NCBI GenBank assembly: GCA_021845985.1
Contig: JAJZES010000017.1
Coordinates: 62,001 to 126,000, forward strand
Direction of reading: 5' to 3'
From: Pseudomonadota bacterium
GTDB taxonomy: Bacteria; Pseudomonadota; Alphaproteobacteria; Acetobacterales; Acetobacteraceae
DNA: 64,000 nt
Position 1 is the first letter of the stretch, and every line of letters starts with the position of its first letter. The position numbers and the translations under genes were made by a program. A model generated the notes under the pieces. The model was not told the origin of the DNA and did no database searches. It worked only from the letters and a program-made list of their open reading frames with translations. Below are positions 19,621-27,913 of the stretch, piece by piece.

Positions 19621-20757
19621 TCACGGCGCCGGCCACGGCGCCAGCGTGCCGTCCGGCTGCCACGCGACGATCAGCGTGCCCTGCGTTGCCGCCTGTCCGT
19701 CAGTGACGATCTCGCCGCCATAGACGTTGTGGTCGATCTGTTTGACCTCGGCCAGCGCCGCCGCCAGCGTCTCGCGCGTCGGCGTGCCCGACAGCGACTT
19801 CATCGCCTGCGCGATCATATAGACCGCCGCATAGCCCTGCGCCGAATAGATGTCGGGCGCGGCGCCGAAGCGGGCGGTATAGTCGCCGACGAATTTCTTG
19901 GCCTCCGGCGTCTGCGCCAGCGCCGCCGAGAAGCTGATCGGGAACGGCACGCCGGCCACCGTCTTGCCCATTTTCTGCACCACCGACTGCGGCGACAACA
20001 CGTCGTTGCCGACGATCGGATGGTCATAGCCGCGGCTGCGCAGCGCGGTGATGATGCCCTCGGCCGGGGTCTGCGTGGTGTAGATCAGGATCATGTCGGG
20101 CGACAGGCCCATCGCCTGCGTCGCCGGCGCGGTGAAATCGGTGTCCGACGACAAGACGCTGACCACGCCGGCGGTTTTCACCCCCATCGCCTCCACCGCC
20201 TGCTGCGCCGCCGCCATGCGTGCCTTAAAGGCGTCGTTGTCGGCGGCGACGAACCAGGCGGCGGTCTTCGGCTTGATGATGTCCGCCGCGCGCTGCGCCG
20301 TCGCCGTGTCCTTCGGGCCGGGCAGGATGGTGACGCTGTAGATCAGCGGCGGATGCGGCAGGCCGGGGGCGGTGGCGCCGAACACCACCAGCGGGATTTT
20401 CGCCCCGAGCACGATCGGGGTCAGCGATTTGACCACGCCCGACAGGATGCAGCAGCTCGTCGCCAGCACCGTGCGGTCGGCGATGAACTGGTGCATGTCC
20501 TGAATGGCGCGCGCCGGCTCGCTGGCGCTTTCCTTCTCGACCAATGCGAGCCCGGTGCCCGCGCCCATATAGCCGGAGGCGGAAATCTCCGCCGCGGCGA
20601 GCTGCGCGCCGTGGTCATAGGACAGGCCGGCGAAGGCGATCGGCCCGGTATTCTCGGTGATGAAGCCGATCTTGTAGGTGCCAGCGGCAAGTCCATCGGC
20701 CCAGGCCGGCGCCGTGGCCAACATCCCGGCGGCCAGCGCCGCGCGCAGCATGTGCAT
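19621..20757 (-). CDS. Periplasmic substrate-binding protein of ABC system 1 (Peripla_BP_6 type)
   Basis: A 378-residue type I periplasmic binding protein. A signal peptide ends at about APAWA-DG. The mature part shows YKIGFITENTGPIAFAGLSYDHGAQLAA, split here as the N-lobe start, and SCCILSGVVKSLTPIV in the ligand cleft region. It captures the substrate for the adjacent LivHMGF-like importer. The ligand cannot be predicted; the surrounding hydratase, lyase and oxidase genes favour a carboxylic acid over an amino acid. Confidence 0.9.
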   Translation of the reverse strand: MHMLRAALAAGMLATAPAWADGLAAGTYKIGFITENTGPIAFAGLSYDHGAQLAAAEISASGYMGAGTGLALVEKESASEPARAIQDMHQFIADRTVLATSCCILSGVVKSLTPIVLGAKIPLVVFGATAPGLPHPPLIYSVTILPGPKDTATAQRAADIIKPKTAAWFVAADNDAFKARMAAAQQAVEAMGVKTAGVVSVLSSDTDFTAPATQAMGLSPDMILIYTTQTPAEGIITALRSRGYDHPIVGNDVLSPQSVVQKMGKTVAGVPFPISFSAALAQTPEAKKFVGDYTARFGAAPDIYSAQGYAAVYMIAQAMKSLSGTPTRETLAAALAEVKQIDHNVYGGEIVTDGQAATQGTLIVAWQPDGTLAPWPAP

Positions 20758-20795
20758 CGTGTTCCCCCCTTTTCGTCCCGTCTGTGCGGGATCGC

Positions 20796-21686
20796 TCAGC
20801 TTGCCAGACGCTCCAGAACGGCCGGCGCTTCCGGCAGCAGGCGCATCTGTATGTCGGCGATGGCGGAGAAATCCAGCAGTTCCGCGAACGCCTTGTGGTC
20901 CATGCAGGGCAGCGGCAGGGCGTGGGTCGATTTCGCCTCCATCAGCGCCTTCAGATTGGTCTGCAGCGCGCTGGCAACGGTCATCAGCCCCACCAGCGGG
21001 AAGGTGGCGATGCCGGCGATCTCGCGCAGATCGTCGGGCGACAGATCCTTCTCCAGCCAGCCGAGCACCTGCAGCGACAGCGGCACGCCGGCGGCGGCCT
21101 TGAAGCGGCGCAGCATCGCCGCGTCCTTCATCGTCTTGGAAATCGGCTGCACCATGTCGGCGCCGGCGGCGACATAGGCGCGGGCGCGCTCGATCGCCTC
21201 CGCCTCGCTGCCGGCATCGGTGCGGGCGATGATGACGAGGTCGGGATCACGCCGAGCCTCGACGGCGGCGCGGATTTTGGCGACCCCCTCGGCGACCGGG
21301 ATGACCTCGATGCGGTTGGCGATGGCCGGGCAGCGCTTGGGCACCACCTGATCCTCCAGGATCACCGCGGCGACGCCGGCCGTCTCGAACTCGCGCACGG
21401 TGCGCATCACGTTCACCGCGTTGCCATAGCCGGTGTCGCAATCGGCGATCACCGGGATCTCCACGGCACTGACCACCTGACGCACCACCGCCAGATTTTC
21501 CGTCATGGTGTACAGCTCGACATCCGGCTTGCCGAGGAAGGAGGCCGAAATGCCGAAGCCGGAGGTCAGCACCGCCTCGAACCCCGAGGTCTCGATCAGC
21601 TTGGCGCTGAGCGCGTCATAGGCGCCGGCGGCCCACACCGTGCGGCGCGCGGCGAGGCGCTCGCGGATCAGTTTGCGCTGTTGCAT
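20796..21686 (-). CDS. Isocitrate lyase / PEP mutase superfamily lyase
   Basis: A 296-residue TIM-barrel enzyme of the ICL/PEP mutase group, which cleaves or rearranges 2-hydroxy or phosphono acids. GAYDALSAKLIE, SGFGISASFLGKPD and ADCDTGYGN (Asp82-region metal site) are clear. The catalytic loop, usually K(K/R)CGH, reads PKRCPAIANR: the cysteine (C119) is kept but GH is replaced. This suggests a lyase other than standard methylisocitrate lyase, for example a dimethylmalate- or alkylmalate-type lyase. The ATG at 21686 was chosen over an upstream frame extension. It is next to an aconitase-fold hydratase pair. Confidence 0.87.
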   Translation of the reverse strand: MQQRKLIRERLAARRTVWAAGAYDALSAKLIETSGFEAVLTSGFGISASFLGKPDVELYTMTENLAVVRQVVSAVEIPVIADCDTGYGNAVNVMRTVREFETAGVAAVILEDQVVPKRCPAIANRIEVIPVAEGVAKIRAAVEARRDPDLVIIARTDAGSEAEAIERARAYVAAGADMVQPISKTMKDAAMLRRFKAAAGVPLSLQVLGWLEKDLSPDDLREIAGIATFPLVGLMTVASALQTNLKALMEAKSTHALPLPCMDHKAFAELLDFSAIADIQMRLLPEAPAVLERLAS

Positions 21687-21720
21687 GACTGGGTCCTTCG
21701 CAATGGGGGAGTATAACGGG

Positions 21721-22239
21721 TCAGGCGTGGGTGAGGTCGCGGCTGCGCTTGAGGTAGGGCACCAGCCCGCCGGTCTCCAGCATGGTGCGGTCGGCATCCG
21801 ACAGCGGCTCGATCGGACGGGCGCCGCCGGTGGTCAGGTTGCGCAGCATGCCATCCTGCCAGTCGAGCGCGATCTCGTCCCACCGCCGCACCAGCCCGAG
21901 CACGCCGGGGCAGGCGGCGAGCATGGTGCCCATGCTGATCTCGCCGCGCCAGAAGCCGGGCGAGAACGACTCTGCGATCACCCCGGCAATGCCGAGATGG
22001 CGCAGCGCGCGCAGCGGCGGGTAATGCGGGTGGCCGTAGCCGAAATTGCCGGCGCCGATCACCACATCGCCCGGCCTGACGCTGGCGGCGAAATCCGCGT
22101 CGTAGCCGCGCATGGCGAGTTTGGACAATTCCTCGACATTGGTGATCTTGATGTTCTTGACGCCGACGATCTGATCGACGTCGAAGTTCTCCTCATCGAA
22201 GATCCAGGCGACGCGGCCGCGCAACGTGGCGAGACTCAT
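21721..22239 (-). CDS. Aconitase-family hydratase, small subunit (LeuD-like)
   Basis: A 172-residue swivel-domain subunit that completes the active site of the adjacent large subunit. It begins VAWIFDEENFDVDQIVGVKNI, matching the LeuD/homoaconitase small-subunit start in outline, and has VVIGAGNFGYGHPHYPPLRALRHLGIAGVIAESF, where the usual GCSREHA loop is replaced by FGYGHPHYPP (recognised family variant, substrate-determining). A very strong AGGAGGA ribosome site precedes the ATG. Only 14 bases separate it from the large subunit. It probably hydrates or isomerises an unsaturated di- or tricarboxylate. Confidence 0.85.
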   Translation of the reverse strand: MSLATLRGRVAWIFDEENFDVDQIVGVKNIKITNVEELSKLAMRGYDADFAASVRPGDVVIGAGNFGYGHPHYPPLRALRHLGIAGVIAESFSPGFWRGEISMGTMLAACPGVLGLVRRWDEIALDWQDGMLRNLTTGGARPIEPLSDADRTMLETGGLVPYLKRSRDLTHA

Positions 22240-22253
22240 GGCGATTCCTCCGC

Positions 22254-23510
22254 CTACAGATATTTCCGCGGATCGGCGACGCAGCCCTCGATCGCTGCGG
22301 CGGCGACGGCGGCGGCGTTGCACAGGTAGATTTCCGAATCCGGGTTGCCCATCCGCCCGGCGACGTTGAGCGTGCCGGTGGACATCGCCCGCTGCCCGCC
22401 GGACAGCACGGCGATGCGGCCGAAGCAGTAATCGCAGCTTGGGCTGGAGGTGAAGGCGCCGGCCTCCACCAGGGTCGAGATCAATCCCTCTTCGGCGGCG
22501 CGGGCCATGATCTCCTGCGAGGTCGGGATGACATGCAGCGAGAACCCGTCCCTGACCCGCCGGCCCTTCAGGATCTGTGCGGCGATGCGCAGATCCTCCA
22601 GCCGCCCGCTGGCGCAACTGCCGAGATAGCCGGCATTCATCGGCAGACCGACATGGTCCATCAGGTTGCGGGTGTTGGCCGGGTTGGGCGGCACCACGAT
22701 CACCGGCTCCAGCGCCGAGATCTCGATGTCATGCACGGCGGCATATTCGGCATCGGCGTCGCTGCTGACCTCGGGCAGATGCAGCCGCGCCCGCGGGTCG
22801 GTGTAGGCGCGCGACAGCGCGTCTGGGTTGACGACGCCGGTGATGGCGCCGGTGAACATCGCCAGCCCGCAGATCACCTGCCGGCCTTCGAGCGAGATGC
22901 CGGCCAGCGCCGGGCCGCCGACCTCCATCACCTGAAAGCGGCAGGCGCTCGGCCCGAGCACGCGCACGATGTGATGGAACACGTCGCGCGCCATCACCCC
23001 CTTCTGCAGCGCGCCGGTCAGGTTGATGCGGGTGGTGTGCGGCACCTTGAGCGACACGTGCTCGCGCACGAAGGCTTCCAGCACGTTGCGGCGAAGCCCG
23101 ATGGCGAGCGTGCCGAAGGCGCCGAGCTGGCTGATATGGCCGTCGAAATGCACCACGAAGGCGCCGGGGCTGGCATAGCCGAGTTCGGCCGAGACCTGAT
23201 GGCCGATGCCGCGCCGCTCATACAGCGGCACCGATTGTTCGCGGCACCAGTCGCGGGTCTGGATGTGCAACTGTTCCTCGGCCGCTGTGGCCACCGGCAC
23301 CATGTGGTCGATGAACACGGCGAAGCGGTCCGGCTCGGCCAGCAGACCGATGCCGAAATCCTCTTTCATCTGGCGGAAGATGACATCGGTGTAGCCGGGA
23401 AAATCATAAACGACGACGAAATCGGGCTTCGCCATCACCTCCTCGCCGGCGCGCACATGGTCGCGGCCGGAAACCCGCGCCAAAACCTTCTCGGCCAGGG
23501 TGTATCCCAT
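22254..23510 (-). CDS. Aconitase-family hydratase, large subunit (LeuC-like)
   Basis: A 418-residue [4Fe-4S] hydro-lyase of the isopropylmalate isomerase/homoaconitase/dimethylmaleate hydratase group. Cluster cysteines are C299 (GSCASGRLEDL), C359 and C362 (SPSCDYCFG). The loop that normally reads GDSHT...GAFG is FDGHISQLGAFG, and STSNRNF.GR is MSTGTLNVAGR, so substrate contacts differ from LeuC. The ATG at 23510 fits the family start MGYTLAEKVLAR. It is followed by the small subunit and then an ICL-type lyase, a hydratase-lyase order like that of the dimethylmaleate pathway (family knowledge), though the true substrate is unknown. Confidence 0.87.
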   Translation of the reverse strand: MGYTLAEKVLARVSGRDHVRAGEEVMAKPDFVVVYDFPGYTDVIFRQMKEDFGIGLLAEPDRFAVFIDHMVPVATAAEEQLHIQTRDWCREQSVPLYERRGIGHQVSAELGYASPGAFVVHFDGHISQLGAFGTLAIGLRRNVLEAFVREHVSLKVPHTTRINLTGALQKGVMARDVFHHIVRVLGPSACRFQVMEVGGPALAGISLEGRQVICGLAMFTGAITGVVNPDALSRAYTDPRARLHLPEVSSDADAEYAAVHDIEISALEPVIVVPPNPANTRNLMDHVGLPMNAGYLGSCASGRLEDLRIAAQILKGRRVRDGFSLHVIPTSQEIMARAAEEGLISTLVEAGAFTSSPSCDYCFGRIAVLSGGQRAMSTGTLNVAGRMGNPDSEIYLCNAAAVAAAAIEGCVADPRKYL

Positions 23511-23602
23511 CGCCGCCTCCCATCCGTGTTCTTGGCCTGATCCTACGCTGCTATGGCCGGGTCGTGTCAAGCTGCAAAGTGCATTTCATCCTGCGAACCA
23601 CG

Positions 23603-24391
23603 TCAGGTCAAATGGCTGGAAATCTCGGCCGCGGCGGCGGCAAGGCCAGTCAGGAAGCGCGGCGTCCCGTCCGCGGCCAGCAGCACGCCGGTCAGTCCGC
23701 CCAGGCTGAGCGCGGCGACGACGCTGCCGGCGCCGTCGCGCACCGGCACCGCCACCGCCGCCAGCCCGACCGCGACATCATCCGTTGTCACCTCGAAGCC
23801 GCGTCGGCGCACCTCGTCCATATGCCGGCGCAGCCACCCCGGATCGGTCTCCGAGCGCGCCGTGAGCGTTTGCGGCCGGGCCAGCGCGGCGGCCACCGCC
23901 GCCTCGTCCATATGCGCCAGCAGCAGCCGCGGGCCGGCGCCGCAGTTCCACGGCAGATGGCTGCCGACGGCCCACCACTGCACCTGCACCGGGTCGTGCC
24001 CATGCGCCCGTTCCAGGCACAGCGCCCCCGGCCGGTCGGCGACGCTGAGGAACACCGTCGCCCCGGTCTCCGCGGCCAGGCGCAGCATCACCGGCCGCGC
24101 CTCCTCGCGCAGCCCACCGGTCTGCACCGCCGCCGCCAGCGCCAGCACCTGCAGGCTGAGCGCATAGCGCTGCGTCGCCGCGTCCTGGCGCACCAGCCCG
24201 GCTTCCATCAGCGTCAGCAGCAGTCGCCGCGCGGTGCCCTTGTCGAGCGCTGCCGCCTGCGCCGCCTCGGCGAGGCTGAGGCGCGGGCGTTCGGCGGTGA
24301 AGGCGCGCAGCAGCGCCAGCGCCCGGCTGACCGCGCGCACCGTCGCCGGGTTGCGCGCCACCGGGTTGCGCCCCACCGGCAGGTCGTTCAC
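23603..24391 (-). CDS. IclR-family transcriptional regulator
   Basis: A 262-residue regulator. The winged helix-turn-helix is at about 17-80 (ALALLRAF, LAEAAQAAALDKGTARRLLLTLMEAGLV), and the ligand-sensing domain is at about 95-255 (GATVFLSVADRPGALCLE, LAAVAVPVRDGAGSVVAALSLGG). IclR proteins commonly control catabolic operons in response to the pathway substrate. It lies between the SDR gene (12 bases upstream) and the hydratase genes on the same strand, so it may regulate the whole minus-strand array and itself. Confidence 0.92.
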   Translation of the reverse strand: MNDLPVGRNPVARNPATVRAVSRALALLRAFTAERPRLSLAEAAQAAALDKGTARRLLLTLMEAGLVRQDAATQRYALSLQVLALAAAVQTGGLREEARPVMLRLAAETGATVFLSVADRPGALCLERAHGHDPVQVQWWAVGSHLPWNCGAGPRLLLAHMDEAAVAAALARPQTLTARSETDPGWLRRHMDEVRRRGFEVTTDDVAVGLAAVAVPVRDGAGSVVAALSLGGLTGVLLAADGTPRFLTGLAAAAAEISSHLT

Positions 24392-24403
24392 GGCACCCGC
24401 CCC

Positions 24404-25162
24404 TCACCCGCGCTCGTGCTGGGCGGCGATATAGCCGCGGTTCCAGGTCGGCGTGATCAGCACCTCGTTGAGGCAGACATGCGGCGGCAGGCAGGCGATG
24501 TAGCGGATCAGGTCGGCGCAGTCCGCCGCCTGCAGCATGCGCGCCCGCTCCTCGGCCGGCACCGGCACCGGCCGACGGTCGAGGATCGGCGTCGCCACCT
24601 CGCCGGGACACACCGCCGTCGAGCGGATGCCGTTGGCGCATTCGGCCTGATTGATGCTGTGACTCATCGCCACCACGCCGTGCTTGGCGGCGGTATAGGC
24701 CGGGCCGCTGAGCAGGCCGACGAAGCGGCCGGCGAAGGAGGCGGTGTGGATCATCACCCCGTCGCGCTGCGCCCGCATCATCGGCAGCGCCGCGGTGACA
24801 CAATAAAAGGCGCTGGCGAGATTGGCGCCGATCACTTCGTCCACCCCCGCCGGGGTCAGCGCACCCCAGGCGCGGGCGCTGATATTGCCGCCGGCATTGC
24901 TGACCAGCACGTCGAGCCGGCCGAACCGGCGTTCGATGCCCGCCGCCACCGCCTGCACTGCCTCCGCCACGCTGACATCGGCCGGCTGCACCTGCGCCGT
25001 GCCGCCGGCGTCGCGGACCCGCGCCGCCACCGCCTCCAACGCCGCGGCGCGCCGGCCGGTCAGCACCACTGTCGCGCCCTCCCCGGCCAGCGCCAGCGCC
25101 GCCGCCTCACCGATGCCTGACCCCGCGCCAGTGATCCAGCAGATTTTCCCGTCGAGCCGCAT
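24404..25162 (-). CDS. Short-chain dehydrogenase/reductase
   Basis: A 252-residue classical SDR. The cofactor loop TGAGSGIG is at 11-18, NAGG near 89, and the catalytic S142, Y156 and K160 (AYTAAKHG) are present. The TGRR after strand 2 favours NADP(H) over NAD(H). It is the first gene of the minus-strand array and faces the extradiol dioxygenase gene across a 175-base control region. The substrate is unknown; it could oxidise or reduce a hydroxy intermediate. Confidence 0.92.
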   Translation of the reverse strand: MRLDGKICWITGAGSGIGEAAALALAGEGATVVLTGRRAAALEAVAARVRDAGGTAQVQPADVSVAEAVQAVAAGIERRFGRLDVLVSNAGGNISARAWGALTPAGVDEVIGANLASAFYCVTAALPMMRAQRDGVMIHTASFAGRFVGLLSGPAYTAAKHGVVAMSHSINQAECANGIRSTAVCPGEVATPILDRRPVPVPAEERARMLQAADCADLIRYIACLPPHVCLNEVLITPTWNRGYIAAQHERG

Positions 25163-25229
25163 GCCTGTCCTCCCACGTCGTGCCGCCATGCCTACACCGG
25201 AGCGGCGGTCGCTGTCGCGCCGGCAGAGT

Positions 25230-25256
25230 GATCGATCAACGATTGGAAAATCGATC
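25230..25256. promoter_or_regulatory. Inverted repeat, candidate operator in the divergent control region
   Basis: GATCGAT (25230-25236) and ATCGATC (25250-25256) form a perfect 7-base inverted repeat with 13 bases between them. It lies in an AT-richer patch within the 175-base gap between the divergent SDR and dioxygenase genes. A TTGACC at 25263-25268 may be part of a plus-strand promoter. The nearby IclR or GntR protein is the likely binder. That is inferred from position and symmetry. Confidence 0.55.
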
Positions 25257-25337
25257 TTCTGCTTGACCCGATGCGGCAGCGGTGCAGGATGGCGGCAAGA
25301 CGCCGCTTCGTCACGGCGCGCGACAGGGAGGATCACC

Positions 25338-26300
25338 ATGACGGCCATCGGCGGCTTCAAGCCCCCCGCACGGCGCGGCCAGCGCCCGGCCATCCATTCG
25401 ATCGGCGAATTCGTCCTGAGCGTGCCCGATCTGGCCCGCGCGCAGGATTTTTACGCCGCCTTCGGTCTGCACGTAGCGGAGCAGGGCGCGACGCTGACGC
25501 TGGCCACCGCCGGCGACGGCTATCGCTGGGGCCGCCTCGTCCCCGGCGCGCGCAAGGCGATGCACCACGTCACCTTCCACTGCTTTGCCGAGGATTTCGA
25601 GCCGCTGCGCCGCCATATCGAGGCGCAAGGCGTGCGCCTGCTCGACCCGCCGCCCGGCTTCGACAGCAACGGCCTGTGGCTGCGCGACCATGACGGCATG
25701 CTGATCGAGGTCACCGTGGGGGTGAAAACCTCGCCCGATGAAAAGCGCCTCGTCGGCTGGGCGGAGGCGCCAGCCGGGCAGCGCAACGCGCCCTATCGCC
25801 GCATGACCCGGCCGGTGCAGCCGCGCCGGCTCGCCCACATCCTGCGCTTCACCCCCGATATCGCGGCGGCGATTGATTTCTACAGCCGCGTGCTCGGCCT
25901 GCGCCTGTCCGACCGCTCGGGCGACCTGATCGCCTTCATGCACGGCGTCCACGGCAGCGACCATCACCTGATGGCGTTCAGCCGCTCCAACGCCCCCGGC
26001 CTGCATCATCTGAGCTGGGACGTGCCGACGCTCGGCGATGTCGGCATCGGGGCGATGGCGATGGCCGATCGCGGCTATGACCGCGGCTGGGGCCTCGGGC
26101 GGCATGTGCTGGGGTCCAACTACTTCCACTACGTGCGCGACCCCTGGGGCAGTTACTGCGAATATTCCTGCGACATCGACTTCATCCCGGCGACGATGGA
26201 CTGGCAGAGCGCCGACCATCCGCCGGAGGACTCGTTCTATCTCTGGGGTCCGCAGGTGCCGCCCGAGTTCATCGTCAACATGGAAGCCGCCGCGGCATGA
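25338..26300 (+). CDS. Extradiol ring-cleavage dioxygenase (type I, VOC superfamily)
   Basis: A 320-residue two-domain VOC protein resembling catechol 2,3- or biphenyl-2,3-diol dioxygenases. It cleaves a catechol meta to the hydroxyls using Fe(II). Candidate metal ligands are H167 (LAHILRF), H223/H224 (GLHHLSWD) and E275 (SYCEYSCD), with the conserved HVLGSNYFHYVRDPWG stretch between. An AGGGAGG ribosome site precedes the ATG, eight bases away. It starts the plus-strand operon and overlaps the FAD hydroxylase by four bases. Confidence 0.9.
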   Translation: MTAIGGFKPPARRGQRPAIHSIGEFVLSVPDLARAQDFYAAFGLHVAEQGATLTLATAGDGYRWGRLVPGARKAMHHVTFHCFAEDFEPLRRHIEAQGVRLLDPPPGFDSNGLWLRDHDGMLIEVTVGVKTSPDEKRLVGWAEAPAGQRNAPYRRMTRPVQPRRLAHILRFTPDIAAAIDFYSRVLGLRLSDRSGDLIAFMHGVHGSDHHLMAFSRSNAPGLHHLSWDVPTLGDVGIGAMAMADRGYDRGWGLGRHVLGSNYFHYVRDPWGSYCEYSCDIDFIPATMDWQSADHPPEDSFYLWGPQVPPEFIVNMEAAAA

Positions 26301-27913
26301 CCGAGCGGGCCGACGTGGTCATCATCGGCGCCGGCCCGGTCGGGCTGGCGCTGGCGATCGAGCTTGGCATGCGCGGTGTACGGGCGACGTTGGTGGAGGA
26401 AAACGACCGCATCGCGCCGCAGCCGCGCGCCAAGACGACCAATGTGCGCTCGATGGAGCATATGCGCCGCTGGGGCATCGCCGCGGCGCTGCGCGCCAGC
26501 GCGCCGCTGCCCGCCGACTATCCGACCGACGTGATCTTCACCACCCGCCTGTTCGGCCACCGCCTCGCCCGCTTCGAGAACGCCTTCAACGGCTACCGCG
26601 TCCGCGACGAGCGGTATTCGGAGCCGGCGCAATGGGTGCCGCAATTCAAGGTGGAGGCGGCGCTGCGCCGCCGCGCCCTCAGCCTGCCCGGCGTGACGCT
26701 GCACGCGGCGACGCGGTTTCTGTCGCTGGTGGAAACCCCCGCCGGGGTCAGCGCGGAGGTCGAGGACATCGCCAGCGGGGCGCGGCGGCAGATCGCCGCG
26801 TCCTATCTGGTCGGCGCCGACGGCGCGCGCAGCCAGGTGCGCCGGGTGCTCGACATAGCGATGCAGGGCCGCCACGCCTTCGGCTTCAACCTCAATTACG
26901 TCATCCGCGTGCCCGGACTGCGCCAGTTCGGCGCCCTCGATCCGGCGATCATGTACTGGCTGGTCAATCAGGACAGCCCCGCCGCCACCGGCCCGATGGA
27001 TCAGGACGATGTCTGGTTCTACGGCTTCCTGCGCGGCAAGGACGAGCCGCCGCCGGACGACGCGGCGGTCAAGGCGCGCATCCGCCGCTCGTTCGGCCGT
27101 GATGTGGACGTCGAGATTCTCGTCACCGACGCCTGGGCGGCGCACAGCCTGATCGCCGAACGCTACGGCACCGCGCGGGTCCACCTCGCCGGCGATGCCT
27201 GCCATCTGCATCCGCCGTTCGGCGGCTACGGGATGAATCTCGGTCTCGGCGACAGCGTCGATCTCGGCTGGAAACTCGCCGCGATGGTGCAGGGCTGGGG
27301 CGGCGCGGCGCTGCTCGACAGCTACGCGGCCGAACGCCGCCCCGTGCATCGCCGCGTCATCGACGAGGCGGTGGCCAATTACGCGCTGCTGTCGGACCAT
27401 CTGGCACGCCCGGAAATCGAGCAGGACGGCGCCGCCGGCGCGGCGGTGCGGCGCGCCTTGGGCGACGCCATCCTGACCGGCAAGGCGCGCGAGTTCCACA
27501 CCCTCGGCGTGGTGCTCGGGGCGCAGTATTCCGGCTCGCCGATCGTCGTGCCGGACGGCAGCGCAGCGCCGCCGGAGCACACCTCGGACTACGTCCCCTC
27601 CGCCCATCCCGGCTGTCTCGCGCCGCATCTGTGGCTGGCCGACGGAAGCTCGCTTTATGACGGGTTCGGCCTCGGCTTCACCCTGCTGGCGACGCCGGCC
27701 GCCGCCGCCGCATCGGTCGCCGCGCTGGCCGGAGCGGCGCAGGCGGCGGGGCTGCCGCTAACCGTGCTGCGGCCGGAGGATGGGCGCATTGCCGCGCTCT
27801 ACCAGGCGGCGCTGACGCTGATCCGTCCCGACCAGCATGTCGCCTGGCGCGGCGACGCGGCGGGCGCGGACGCCGCCGGCATCATCGCCCGGGTGCGCGG
27901 GGCGGCGCCATGA
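26297..27913 (+). CDS. FAD-dependent aromatic monooxygenase (MhpA/PheA-like)
   Basis: A 538-residue class A flavin monooxygenase that hydroxylates a phenolic ring to a catechol. GAGPVG (11-16) binds ADP of FAD. The DG motif is in LVGADGARSQVRR, and the GD motif reads HLAGDACHLHPPFGGYGMNLGLGD. The C-terminal thioredoxin-like domain typical of MhpA/PheA proteins follows. Its ATG overlaps the dioxygenase stop by four bases. With the dioxygenase it forms a hydroxylase-dioxygenase pair for a phenolic acid. Confidence 0.93.
   Translation: MTERADVVIIGAGPVGLALAIELGMRGVRATLVEENDRIAPQPRAKTTNVRSMEHMRRWGIAAALRASAPLPADYPTDVIFTTRLFGHRLARFENAFNGYRVRDERYSEPAQWVPQFKVEAALRRRALSLPGVTLHAATRFLSLVETPAGVSAEVEDIASGARRQIAASYLVGADGARSQVRRVLDIAMQGRHAFGFNLNYVIRVPGLRQFGALDPAIMYWLVNQDSPAATGPMDQDDVWFYGFLRGKDEPPPDDAAVKARIRRSFGRDVDVEILVTDAWAAHSLIAERYGTARVHLAGDACHLHPPFGGYGMNLGLGDSVDLGWKLAAMVQGWGGAALLDSYAAERRPVHRRVIDEAVANYALLSDHLARPEIEQDGAAGAAVRRALGDAILTGKAREFHTLGVVLGAQYSGSPIVVPDGSAAPPEHTSDYVPSAHPGCLAPHLWLADGSSLYDGFGLGFTLLATPAAAAASVAALAGAAQAAGLPLTVLRPEDGRIAALYQAALTLIRPDQHVAWRGDAAGADAAGIIARVRGAAP

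Noticed and set aside
17609-19723. 704-residue plus-strand frame
   Set aside because: His/Gln/Arg-rich shadow of the LivHMG genes on the other strand.
25230-25256. Reading the inverted repeat as a terminator
   Set aside because: It lies between divergent starts, has a 13-base spacer and no T-run, so an operator is more likely.
26237-27628. 463-residue minus-strand frame opposite the monooxygenase
   Set aside because: No motifs; the plus-strand monooxygenase has all FAD motifs and ATGA coupling.
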